DNA from: Peptoclostridium sp965368085
Lineage (GTDB): Bacteria > Bacillota > Clostridia > Peptostreptococcales > Peptostreptococcaceae
Direction: 5' to 3'
DNA: 24,993 nucleotides
NCBI GenBank assembly: GCA_965368085.1
Contig: CBDULP010000028.1
Span: 1-24,993, forward strand
Each line of letters begins with the position of its first letter. Within the stretch, counting starts at the first letter, position 1. Below are positions 14,136 to 21,849 of the stretch, in pieces. Below the pieces are notes generated by a model. The model searched no databases. It had not been told where the DNA came from and worked only from the letters and a program-made list of their open reading frames with translations. The position numbers and the translations under genes are program-made.

Positions 14136-14769
14136 TTTGATGGTTCCGTCTCTTTGGGAGACTCTTTACATGGTTGTTTTTTCAACGGTGTTTGCCTGCA
14201 TAACCGGTTTTGCACTGGGTGTTGTGCTCATAGTGACTGAAAAGGACAATATAATGCCTATGCCAAAACTCAACGCGGTGATAGGATTTGTAGTGAACAC
14301 GGCGAGATCGCTGCCTTTCATAATACTCATAATCGCAATATTCCCGCTTTCCAGATTCATAGTGGGAACGAGCATAGGCTCCACGGCCGCAATAGTTCCA
14401 CTGTCGATAGCAGCAGCGCCTTTTGTGGCGAGGGTTGTTGAAAGCTCTCTGAAGGAAGTGGACAAGGGCGTAGTCGAAGCTGCAATGGCATGCGGTGCAA
14501 CGAGGCTTCAGATAATAAGCAGGGTGCTGCTTCCGGAGGCTCTGCCGTCGCTTATGCTCGGTGTGACAATAACTATAATAAACATACTTGGCTATTCCGC
14601 AATGGCTGGAGCGATAGGAGCAGGAGGAATCGGAGACCTCGCCATAAGATATGGCTACCAGAGGTTTGAAACAGACATTTTGATAGCGACCATAATAGTG
14701 CTCATAGTCATGGTTCAGGCTATACAGGCGGGTGGAAACATGCTCAGCGCCAGATTTGACAGGAGGTAA
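14110..14769 (+). CDS. metI: Methionine ABC importer permease
   Basis: The product is 219 residues with five to six membrane helices, the normal size for MetI. The start is ATG 14110, with GTG 14107 as an alternative, after GGAGG at 14096-14100 inside the end of metN. The EAA coupling loop is visible as VVEAAMACGATRLQIISRVLLPEALP, shown by E-A-A-x-x-x-G at about 125. GPxLxxxLxx-like membrane segments and GAGGIGDLAIRYGYQRF near the C-terminus are characteristic of the family. It forms the dimeric channel with MetN2 and receives ligand from MetQ. The 26-bp overlap with metN suggests translational coupling. Confidence 0.93.
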   Translation: MSELQKLYSLMVPSLWETLYMVVFSTVFACITGFALGVVLIVTEKDNIMPMPKLNAVIGFVVNTARSLPFIILIIAIFPLSRFIVGTSIGSTAAIVPLSIAAAPFVARVVESSLKEVDKGVVEAAMACGATRLQIISRVLLPEALPSLMLGVTITIINILGYSAMAGAIGAGGIGDLAIRYGYQRFETDILIATIIVLIVMVQAIQAGGNMLSARFDRR

Positions 14770-14885
14770 TATGGCTATATAGTTTCGGATGAATTTATGA
14801 CTGACAACAGGCATATGATGTCTACATATAAGAAGTATATAGGCTATATAAAAAAAATAAACGAAAAAACAAGGAGGATGTTGAA

Positions 14886-15704
14886 ATGAAAAAACTATTT
14901 AAATCAGCTCTATTGATTGCACTATCTGTAATTTTGCTTGCGGGGTGCGGTGCTAAAAGTGATGACGCAGCAGATGCATCGGGAGAGAAGACTCTTGTTG
15001 TGGGAGCCACTCCGGTTCCGCACTCTGAGATTCTTGAATTTGCAAAGCCACAGCTTGAGGAAAAGGGAATAAAGCTTGAAATAAAGGAATTTAACGACTA
15101 TGTAACACCAAATCTTGCGCTTTCAGAAGGCGAGCTTGACGCCAACTTCTTCCAGCATGCACCTTACATGGATGACTTTGCGGCAAAGAACAATATCGAC
15201 ATTGTATCGGCGGGCAATGTGCATGTAGAGCCTATGGCAGGATACTCGAAAAAGATAAAGGACATACAGGAGCTTGAAGACGGAGCCATAGTTGCAATTC
15301 CAAATGACCCTACGAATGAGGGAAGGGCGCTTTTGCTGCTTCAAAGCCAGGGTATAATAGAGCTTAAAGACGAGAACAATTTGAGCCAGACTCCAAATGA
15401 CATTGCAAAAAATCCAAAGAACCTAAGCTTCAAGGAGCTTGACGCGGCTCAGCTTCCAAGGGTGCTTGACGATGTCCAGCTTGCGGTTATAAACACAAAC
15501 TATGCGCTAAAAGCCGGCATGAATCCTTTGAACGACTCGCTTTTCATTGAAGGAAAAGACTCTCCTTATGCGAACATAGTTACTGTGAGGGGTGGAGACA
15601 TAGAAAGAGAAGACATAAAAATTCTAATGGAGGTCTTGAACTCTGAGGACGTTAAGAACTTCATAGAGGAAAAATACGAGGGAGCAATAATACCTGCATT
15701 TTAG
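14886..15704 (+). CDS. metQ: Methionine-binding lipoprotein
   Basis: The product is 272 residues, standard for the NlpA/MetQ family. A lipoprotein signal peptide ends at L-L-A-G-C (Cys 21). The mature domain carries VGATPVPHSEIL, NFFQHAPYMDDF, AIPNDPTNEGRALLLLQ and a C-terminal IPAF, all typical of MetQ. AAGGAGG lies 8 bases upstream of the ATG. A 116-bp gap separates it from metI; that gap contains the repeated nonamer GGCTATATA (14773 and 14842) and AT-rich DNA but no clear terminator. It is the last gene of the riboswitch-controlled operon and ends at a strong terminator. Confidence 0.95.
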   Translation: MKKLFKSALLIALSVILLAGCGAKSDDAADASGEKTLVVGATPVPHSEILEFAKPQLEEKGIKLEIKEFNDYVTPNLALSEGELDANFFQHAPYMDDFAAKNNIDIVSAGNVHVEPMAGYSKKIKDIQELEDGAIVAIPNDPTNEGRALLLLQSQGIIELKDENNLSQTPNDIAKNPKNLSFKELDAAQLPRVLDDVQLAVINTNYALKAGMNPLNDSLFIEGKDSPYANIVTVRGGDIEREDIKILMEVLNSEDVKNFIEEKYEGAIIPAF

Positions 15705-15715
15705 GCTACAATATA

Positions 15716-15752
15716 AAAACCCCCGGCATGATTAAGCATGCCGGGGGTTTTT
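15716..15752 (+). terminator. Terminator of the metNIQ operon
   Basis: A perfect 15-bp stem (15716-15730 with 15737-15751, core CCCCCGGCATG/CATGCCGGGGG) has a 6-nt loop ATTAAG and ends in a T run. It lies 11 bp past the metQ stop. Confidence 0.95.
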
Positions 15753-15819
15753 GTGGTTAAAAGGGTATTTAAAATGAGATTCGACAAAATAGTTTAAAAG
15801 GCGTGTTTTTGATGTATAT

Positions 15820-15835
15820 AGAACATATAAGTTCT
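15820..15835. promoter_or_regulatory. Inverted repeat upstream of the exopolysaccharide operon
   Basis: AGAAC-ATATAA-GTTCT is a perfect 5-bp inverted repeat with a 6-bp spacer. It lies 62 bp before the first gene of the operon, in the zone where its promoter is expected. It could be an operator. No protein is assigned, and short AT-rich palindromes also arise by chance. Confidence 0.3.
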
Positions 15836-15897
15836 TATTTTGGGTATTTATAAACTAAGAAGTTTTTTATTTGAAAAGAAAAAGGGGGGACTCTAAA

Positions 15898-17229
15898 TTG
15901 AATGGCAAAAAGTATAGAGGGATTTTTAAGAGAAGGAAATGGCTGTTTTTTATTGTATTGGCTGTTTCGGTTGCAGTAAGTGGAATAATGACTTTTTATG
16001 TATCAGAGCCTGAATATTCAAGCGCCACAACGCTTATGGTCAACAAGGCCAGGGGAGACAATGAAAACTATATAGATTACGAGTCATACATAATAAGCCA
16101 AAAGCTTGTGGACACATATGCAGTGGTTGCAAAATCTGAGACTGTAATGGAAAGGACCATAGACAATCTTAATTTAAGAATCAGCCCGCAAAGTCTTTTG
16201 AAAAATGTGAAAATAGACCAGATTGACGAGACTGAGGTTCTAAGGATATCGGCAAGCAGCACAGACCCGGCTCTTGCGGCGGCCATTGCAAACGAGATTG
16301 CACAGGTGCTTCAGGAGGAAATATTCAGGATAATGAATGACAACAACGTAAGGGTTATAGACTATGCGAAGATACCCGCGGTTCCGTCGAAGCCGGATAA
16401 GATTTTAAACATGTCAGCGGGGGTTTTTTTCGGCATTATGGGAGGGATTTTTGTGGTGTATCTCCTTGAATACTTTGATAATGCGGTAAGGTCTGCTGAA
16501 GATATTCAAAAAGCCCTTGGGATGAGCGTTATAGGAAGTATTCCGAAACTGAAAATGTCGGGGGAAAAGGGTTCCGAGGTGATTATGAAAAGCAGCCCCA
16601 AGTCTCCAGGTGCAGAGGCTTTCAGGAGCATAAGGACAAACATGCAGTTTGCAAATGTGGACCAGAACATAAAAACAATACTGTTTACAAGTGCGATTCC
16701 GGGTGAGGGAAAGACTCTTGTCAGTGCAAACATGGCGACTGCACTTTGTGGGATAGGAAAGAAAGTCATGCTGTTTGACTGTGATTTTAGAAAGCCTAGG
16801 CTTGGAAAGGTATTTGGACTTTCAAACACAGTGGGAATAACGGATGCGCTTATGTCGAAGAGAGACTACAGGGAGTTTGTAAAAGAGACAGGAATAGAAA
16901 ATCTCCATATAATGACTGCTGGAAACTCTGTTAAAAATCCGGCTGAACTGCTTCAGTCTGAAAGTATAAAAGAGCTTATAAGAAAAATTGAAAATGAGTA
17001 TGACTATATAATAGTAGACACTCCACCGGCAACTGCTGTGACAGATGCCAGCATAGTCTCGACTTTTAGCGACGCGGCAATTATAGTGTGTTCATCTGGG
17101 ATTGCAGACATAGATGAGCTTAAAAGGGCCAAGGAACAGCTTGAAGGAGTCAATGCGAGGATAATGGGGGCAGTTTTTAACAGGGCGAGCGAGGCTTCCT
17201 CATACTATAGCTATTATGGCAAAAACTGA
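15898..17229 (+). CDS. Fused Wzz-type chain-length regulator and BY-kinase
   Basis: The product is 443 residues. The TTG at 15898 follows GGGGGGACT; a TTG at 15871 lacks a site. The N-terminal half is a Wzz domain with membrane helices at about 14-35 and 170-190 flanking an extracellular loop and a Pro-rich P-A-V-P-S-K-P stretch. The C-terminal half is a tyrosine autokinase with Walker A SAIPGEGKT (265-273), Walker A' LFDCDFRKP (292-300) and Walker B IIVDTPP (371-377). It ends in a tyrosine cluster, S-S-Y-Y-S-Y-Y-G-K-N. Such proteins control polymer length and export through cycles of autophosphorylation. In many Gram-positives (CpsC/CpsD, YwqC/YwqD) these are two proteins; here they are one. 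No PHP-type phosphatase (CpsB/YwqE) is adjacent. First gene of the operon. Confidence 0.92.
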   Translation: MNGKKYRGIFKRRKWLFFIVLAVSVAVSGIMTFYVSEPEYSSATTLMVNKARGDNENYIDYESYIISQKLVDTYAVVAKSETVMERTIDNLNLRISPQSLLKNVKIDQIDETEVLRISASSTDPALAAAIANEIAQVLQEEIFRIMNDNNVRVIDYAKIPAVPSKPDKILNMSAGVFFGIMGGIFVVYLLEYFDNAVRSAEDIQKALGMSVIGSIPKLKMSGEKGSEVIMKSSPKSPGAEAFRSIRTNMQFANVDQNIKTILFTSAIPGEGKTLVSANMATALCGIGKKVMLFDCDFRKPRLGKVFGLSNTVGITDALMSKRDYREFVKETGIENLHIMTAGNSVKNPAELLQSESIKELIRKIENEYDYIIVDTPPATAVTDASIVSTFSDAAIIVCSSGIADIDELKRAKEQLEGVNARIMGAVFNRASEASSYYSYYGKN

Positions 17230-17279
17230 TTTGTACAGTTGATTTAAACACAGGCCCAGATAAAAAAGGGGGTGAGTGC

Positions 17280-17963
17280 ATGAGGAATGTTAAAGGTTTT
17301 GAGGACAAGATGGGAAAATGCAGCATTGCAAATGAACATGAACTTGACACCAAGGGATACCTCGTGTCAAAGCGTGCATTGGATATAATTCTTTCCGTTG
17401 TAGGCATAGTGTTTTTCTTTCCTCTTTTCATTCTGGTTGCACTAGCCATAAAAGCGGAAGATCCAAACGGACCCGTAATATTCAAGCAGATAAGGGTGGG
17501 CAAAAACGGAAAGACATTTACAATGTACAAGTTCAGGTCCATGGTTGCAAATGCAGAGCAGCTTGTTGAACAACTTATGGATCAAAATGAACTGTCGGGA
17601 CCGGTATTTAAGATTAAAGACGATCCTAGGGTCACAAGGACAGGAAAATTTATAAGAAAGACCAGCATAGACGAGATCCCTCAACTCATAAATGTAATCA
17701 TAGGCGATATGAGTATAGTGGGGCCAAGACCTCCTATTACAAGAGAGGTGGAGCAGTATAATGAATTCCAGATGCAAAGAATGTGCGTAAAGCCGGGACT
17801 TACATGTTATTGGCAGATAAGCGGGCGTGACAGTATATCGGATTTCGATGAAAGGGTTGCGCTGGATATTAAATATATAAGGGAAAGATGCATGTGGACT
17901 GACATGATCATAATATTGAAAACGGTGCCTGCGCTTTTAAACGACAGCAATTCGGCGTCATAG
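17280..17963 (+). CDS. Initiating undecaprenyl-phosphate sugar transferase
   Basis: The product is 227 residues. AAAGGGGGTGAG precedes the ATG. It belongs to the bacterial sugar transferase family (PF02397). A single N-terminal hydrophobic hairpin (about 31-53, K-R-A-L-D-I-I-L-S then FFFPLFILVALAIK) is followed by the catalytic part. Signature motifs are KAEDPNGPVIFKQIRVG, YKFRSM, DDPRVTRTGKFIRKTSIDEIPQ, GDMSIVGPRPP and KPGLTCYWQISGR. It transfers a sugar-1-phosphate from a UDP-sugar to undecaprenyl phosphate on the inner membrane face, starting the repeat unit. The sugar (galactose, glucose or N-acetyl sugar) cannot be decided from sequence. The gap to the preceding gene is 50 bp with no terminator. 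Confidence 0.93.
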   Translation: MRNVKGFEDKMGKCSIANEHELDTKGYLVSKRALDIILSVVGIVFFFPLFILVALAIKAEDPNGPVIFKQIRVGKNGKTFTMYKFRSMVANAEQLVEQLMDQNELSGPVFKIKDDPRVTRTGKFIRKTSIDEIPQLINVIIGDMSIVGPRPPITREVEQYNEFQMQRMCVKPGLTCYWQISGRDSISDFDERVALDIKYIRERCMWTDMIIILKTVPALLNDSNSAS

Positions 17964-18012
17964 CGGGGTGTGAGAAACATTCATGGAAGGTCATATTGTT
18001 GAAATTTCAGGG

Positions 18013-18046
18013 CAGCCATATTCAGCTTTCGAGCGAAATATGGCTG
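18013..18046 (+). repeat. Two-tier hairpin with UUCG tetraloop in operon gap
   Basis: Ten perfect pairs (18013-18022 with 18037-18046, CAGCCATATT/AATATGGCTG) enclose a 2x2 mismatch and a second 3-bp stem GCT/AGC closed by TTCG (18028-18031). There is no T tract, so it is probably not a terminator. It lies between the sugar transferase and the GT2 start at 18083. It could be an mRNA processing, stability or attenuation element. Confidence 0.5.
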
Positions 18047-18082
18047 TATTACGATATGTATGTATTGCCGGGGGGCGGTTTT

Positions 18083-19057
18083 ATGGTCAGTTTTATAATA
18101 ATAGATTACAAGTCATATGAAAGGACCATTCAATTTGTGAAGGATGCCTATGAAAGGCTTGTATGCAGCGGGAACATTAATATGATAATTGTGGATAATT
18201 CCGTGGACGCCAACAATTTCGATATGATTAAAGATGTTTTTACAAAAAGCGGAATGTTCGAAGAGTGCCGTGAATATATATTGGGACTTGAGGAATATGT
18301 GACTGGCTCCGTACGAATGAGAGGGGAGCGAGGGGAAGTTTTGCTGATTCAGTCAGCTGAAAACGGAGGGTATGCAAAGGGGAACAATATAGGAGCAAGA
18401 GCGGCGGCGAAGGTGTTTGGAGATGACTACATGGTGTTTTCAAACAACGACATACTGTTTGAAGGCGATTTTTTACTGGACGATCTTATAAACCCTATGA
18501 AATATGATGAAGCTATTGCGGCTACAGGACCGAGAATAACCGGAACAGACGGGTTAAAGCAGTCTCCTCACAGAAAGCTAGGGGTGTGGAAGATGCATAT
18601 ATTCCCATATCTGTTTTGGCCTTTAATGGTAATTGTAAACAGAGCGGCGGGGAAGGAGAACATATTCACAGACATGGACATAATGGACAAAAACGGGTAT
18701 GTATACAGGGTCATGGGGTCGTTCATGGCTGTGAAAAGCAGTGCGTTTTTAGAAGTGGGTATGTTTGATGAGAATACTTTTTTGTACGGCGAGGAGATGA
18801 TACTTTCGGAGAGGTTTGAAAACAAGGGGTACAGGACATACTATGTTGATGAATGTTCAATAATTCATGAGCACGGGCTCAGCACTGAAAAGTCTTTCAA
18901 GTATATAAAAACGCAAAAGATAAAGCTGGATTCAAGCCTTTATTACCATAGGGAATACATGGGGGCGAGTGCATTTGAAATTGCGCTTGCAAGGATTGGA
19001 TTTTCAATGTATGAAAAGATATATTTTCCATTGAAGAACATCATAAGGGGGAGGTGA
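18083..19057 (+). CDS. Family 2 glycosyltransferase
   Basis: The product is 324 residues. The ATG at 18083, with GGGGGCGG close upstream, gives the normal family start MVSFIIIDYKSYERT. A TTG at 17996 would place the intergenic hairpin inside the coding region. A GT-A fold is indicated by IIVDNS (35-40), GGYAKGNNIGA (95-105) and a D-x-D-like SNNDILF (about 120). FLEVGMFDENTFLYGEEMILSERFENKGYRTYYVDECSIIHEHG-type residues occur toward the C-terminus, in particular ENTFLYGEE and the I-I-H-E-H-G end motif. This arrangement is common in rhamnosyltransferase-like enzymes that extend a lipid-linked repeat. Donor and acceptor are unknown. It overlaps or abuts the next gene. Confidence 0.88.
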   Translation: MVSFIIIDYKSYERTIQFVKDAYERLVCSGNINMIIVDNSVDANNFDMIKDVFTKSGMFEECREYILGLEEYVTGSVRMRGERGEVLLIQSAENGGYAKGNNIGARAAAKVFGDDYMVFSNNDILFEGDFLLDDLINPMKYDEAIAATGPRITGTDGLKQSPHRKLGVWKMHIFPYLFWPLMVIVNRAAGKENIFTDMDIMDKNGYVYRVMGSFMAVKSSAFLEVGMFDENTFLYGEEMILSERFENKGYRTYYVDECSIIHEHGLSTEKSFKYIKTQKIKLDSSLYYHREYMGASAFEIALARIGFSMYEKIYFPLKNIIRGR

Positions 19058-19062
19058 ATAAA

Positions 19063-20472
19063 TTGGAAAGGGCAGTGGAATCATTGGATGGAAGAAGCAT
19101 GCTTAAAAACAAATACGCAGCGGTAATTGGTGTGATTTTGGCAAGTGCGGTGATGAGTTATATGGGAGCGTCTCATACTATTTTTGCCGCTGCGCTGGCG
19201 GGGGCTGCAGCTTTGATTCTTGCAATTAAACAGCCCAGGCTTGCTATAATAGGTGTCATATTCATGCTGGAAAACATGATATTTGCCATTATGCCCCACA
19301 CTGGCCTTAGATCCAGACTTTATGTGGATGGAGCGCTTATCATAATTTTTGCCATGAGTGCAAGATGGATTCTCGAAAGGCTCAAAAAAGAAGGAAGCGG
19401 CGAAAAGAGCAGGGGTGTTTTTTCGAAATACATACTTGTGATGTTTTTATTTATCGCAGTAGCGGCAGTAAACAGCATGAGGCTATATTCACAGCCCGTA
19501 GAGCTCGGGCTTAGGGCTTCAAGGGCGTTTTTGATTTTTGCGGCGTACTTTCCGCTCAGGGAGATTATGAAAGATGAAAAAACTTCGAAATGGACTGCAA
19601 ATGCCATTATGTACGGAGGATTTGCATTATGTGCAGTATATTTCATTCAGTACTTTTTGATGGATAGGGTTCAGATATTGGGTATTGAATATATAGAAAG
19701 GTTCGGGCAGACGAGGCTTAGGATAGAAATCGGTCTTATAGTAATGAGTTTTTTCATAGCATTGTCAAAAATGGCCGGGAGCAAGGAGGGGTCTTTTAAA
19801 TTCCTATCAATTGCCGTTTTGGAGCTTGCCATGCTTACCATAATGATAAAGACAAGGACCGTATTGCTAGGGCTTGTTGTTTCAGCAGGGTTTTTCTGGT
19901 TTTTACAAAAAAGGTATTCAAGACTCTGGATTTTGTATTTTGCTGCATTGATCATATTTGTAAACGGCATGTATATGGAGGATTCGCTTGCAAGCAGTAT
20001 GTACCGGCTCACGGTGAATGAGATTTCCTCAGGAAGCGGAAACTATGATGTCAGAGTGGATGAGATGAAATTCTATATGAACCAGGCGCTCAAGAGCCCC
20101 TTGCTGGGAAGGGGAGTTCTAAATGAACTGCACCCGCAGTCTAACAGTGCTCTTGGAGAGAAGCTGGATTTTTACCTTTCAGACATAGGTGTGTTTGCCT
20201 TTTTCTTCTATTTTGGAATTGTGGGGATATTGTGGGTTGTTTTGATTCTGGTGAATATGGTGCGCGTTTCAATGAGGGCAGTGAGCGAAAAAAACTCATA
20301 TATGCTATTTTTGCTTACGGTTTATATAATAGTCACTATGCCAACTATATTTGCATTTGAAAGTCCCAATATGACATTCTACACAATGCTCGCAATATGC
20401 ATGAGTGAAGGAATGCTTGAAAAGAAAAGTAATATACAATCGGGGGAAACGGAGAGGACATTAAGGGGATGA
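19063..20472 (+). CDS. Wzy/O-antigen ligase-like polysaccharide polymerase
   Basis: The product is 469 residues with about ten or more predicted membrane helices. The TTG at 19063 is favoured because AAGGGGGAGG ends about 8 bases before it; a GTG at 19054 would overlap that site. A long extracytoplasmic segment near residues 300-370 contains S-G-S-G-N-Y-D-V-R-V-D-E and ALKSPLLGRG, which matches the Wzy_C pattern (R-x-x-x-W/M-x-x-A then P-x-x-G-x-G). Wzy proteins join lipid-linked repeats outside the membrane. A WaaL-like ligase role is an alternative, but a Gram-positive exopolysaccharide setting favours polymerase. It follows the GT2 stop by 5 bp and precedes a GT4 by 4 bp. Confidence 0.82.
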   Translation: MERAVESLDGRSMLKNKYAAVIGVILASAVMSYMGASHTIFAAALAGAAALILAIKQPRLAIIGVIFMLENMIFAIMPHTGLRSRLYVDGALIIIFAMSARWILERLKKEGSGEKSRGVFSKYILVMFLFIAVAAVNSMRLYSQPVELGLRASRAFLIFAAYFPLREIMKDEKTSKWTANAIMYGGFALCAVYFIQYFLMDRVQILGIEYIERFGQTRLRIEIGLIVMSFFIALSKMAGSKEGSFKFLSIAVLELAMLTIMIKTRTVLLGLVVSAGFFWFLQKRYSRLWILYFAALIIFVNGMYMEDSLASSMYRLTVNEISSGSGNYDVRVDEMKFYMNQALKSPLLGRGVLNELHPQSNSALGEKLDFYLSDIGVFAFFFYFGIVGILWVVLILVNMVRVSMRAVSEKNSYMLFLLTVYIIVTMPTIFAFESPNMTFYTMLAICMSEGMLEKKSNIQSGETERTLRG

Positions 20473-20476
20473 TGCG

Positions 20477-21577
20477 ATGAAAGTGCTTATGATAGAACAT
20501 TTTTCAGCGGGAAATGAGTACAGCATTGAGCTTTGCGAAAACCTTTCAAAACATGTGGACTTGACACTGCTTACTGTGGACAACTCAAAGATTGAATGGA
20601 ATACCCCTTATGCATGCAAAAAGGTTCTTTGTGGATACGGCCATACCCTTTTGAAGCGAGTGGGAATTTACTTCAAAGGATTTATGAAAACTCTCCATGA
20701 GGCCGCTTTTGGAGGATATGATGTTATACATGTGCAGACATTCAGAATTGCGTATATTGAGATACTCATGTATGCGTTTTTGAAGCTATTCGGGATAAAG
20801 CTGGTTCACACTGTTCACAATGTGATTCCGCATGAAGCAGGCATGTTGGACGGCTTTTTTTACAGAATAATGTATGGAATCAGCGATGCTCTCGTGGTGC
20901 ACAACAAATCGACAGCAGAAGTCTTGAAGGGAAAGTTTGCATCAGCGGCTAAAAAAATCAATGTGATACCCCATGGAACTTATGATTTTTATAAGAGCAT
21001 TGATATAAAAAATGAAGTAAGCACAAGTGGAGTTGTACAATTCATTCAAATAGGAAAGATAAGAAAATACAAGGGAGCTGAAATACTCGTAAGGGCTGCG
21101 GGTATTGTTGCAAATGAGTACAGTGGAAGGTTCAAGGTCATAATAGCGGGAAAACAGGAGTATGAATTTGACTTTGAAGGCCTTATAAAAAGAGAAGGTG
21201 CGCAAGGCAGCGTTGAATTCATAAATGGATTCCTGCCTTCTGAGGACGTTGCAAATATGCTCGGGGCCTCACATGCATGTATATTTCCATATACAAATGT
21301 TTATGGGAGCGGGGCGCTTCTTTTGAGCTATACATTCGGATTGCCTGTCATAGTTAGCGACATACCCACATTTGTGGAAGAGACAGAAGGTGGAATGACG
21401 GGACTGATATTCAAAAATGAGGATCATGAAGACCTTGCTAGAAAGATGATCGAATTTATAGACATGGACAGTGAAAAAAAATCTGCCTACAAAGGAGTGA
21501 TAGAAAGGCTCGTTGAAAGCAAGTACAGCTGGCGAAATTCAGCTGAGCTTACATCAAGACTTTACAGAGCCATTTGA
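20477..21577 (+). CDS. Family 4 glycosyltransferase
   Basis: The product is 366 residues with a GT-B fold. AAGGGGATG precedes the ATG by a few bases, and the gap from the polymerase gene is 4 bp. The N-terminal domain shows YDVIHVQTFR and KLVHTVHNVIPHE. The C-terminal nucleotide-sugar-binding domain begins at QFIQIGKIRKYKGAEILV. Near the end, G-S-G-A-L-L-L-S-Y-T-F-G-L-P-V-I-V occupies the place of the family E-x7-E motif, with the first Glu replaced. Retaining enzymes of this type add a sugar to the growing lipid-linked unit at the cytoplasmic face. The donor sugar is not predictable. Confidence 0.87.
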   Translation: MKVLMIEHFSAGNEYSIELCENLSKHVDLTLLTVDNSKIEWNTPYACKKVLCGYGHTLLKRVGIYFKGFMKTLHEAAFGGYDVIHVQTFRIAYIEILMYAFLKLFGIKLVHTVHNVIPHEAGMLDGFFYRIMYGISDALVVHNKSTAEVLKGKFASAAKKINVIPHGTYDFYKSIDIKNEVSTSGVVQFIQIGKIRKYKGAEILVRAAGIVANEYSGRFKVIIAGKQEYEFDFEGLIKREGAQGSVEFINGFLPSEDVANMLGASHACIFPYTNVYGSGALLLSYTFGLPVIVSDIPTFVEETEGGMTGLIFKNEDHEDLARKMIEFIDMDSEKKSAYKGVIERLVESKYSWRNSAELTSRLYRAI

Positions 21578-21600
21578 GACAGGGCAGGTAACCGTAGTCC

Positions 21601-21783
21601 AGGAATAAATATGACTACGCATTGTACAAGGAGATAATGAAAAGGCTTTGGCCGCGGGTTTTTTCAGAACCAGTAAATCCCTCTATTAAGAGAACTCTGG
21701 AGGGAATACTGGTTTCAAAAAAATTAATGTATCCGTTAAAAAAAATAAAAAAGAGGATGCGCAAAGTAAAAAAATTCAAATAA
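21601..21783 (+). pseudogene. C-terminal remnant of a second asparagine-synthase-like gene
   Basis: This stretch was not open from a proper start, but its 60 codons align with the last 50 or so residues of the intact gene at 21850-23331. RNKY, LYK-x-x-M, LWP, SEP-x-NPS and GILVS are shared in the same order and spacing. The reading frame ends at TAA 21783 with a Lys/Arg-rich tail (K-K-I-K-K-R-M-R-K-V-K-K). A stop codon lies just upstream at 21595, and the homology starts abruptly 24 bp after the GT4 stop. The DNA match is only moderate, so it is an old paralogue rather than a fresh copy. It is most likely what remained after a deletion removed the 5' part. Confidence 0.82.
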
Positions 21784-21849
21784 ACAGGGGATAAAAAATA
21801 AAAATAGTTTGAGGGGTATGAGGGTGCGAGTATATGGGAGGAGATATAT

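Noticed and set aside
14182..14814. A 210-codon minus-strand open frame over metI
   Set aside because: It is the antisense of a conserved permease gene; Tyr/His/Arg-rich composition and no motifs.
2100..15900. c-di-GMP riboswitches, expected given two diguanylate cyclases
   Set aside because: I looked at the leaders of the lyase, GGDEF, peptidase and exopolysaccharide genes and saw neither the GEMM-I core nor a class II pattern. A covariance search would be needed to exclude a divergent one.
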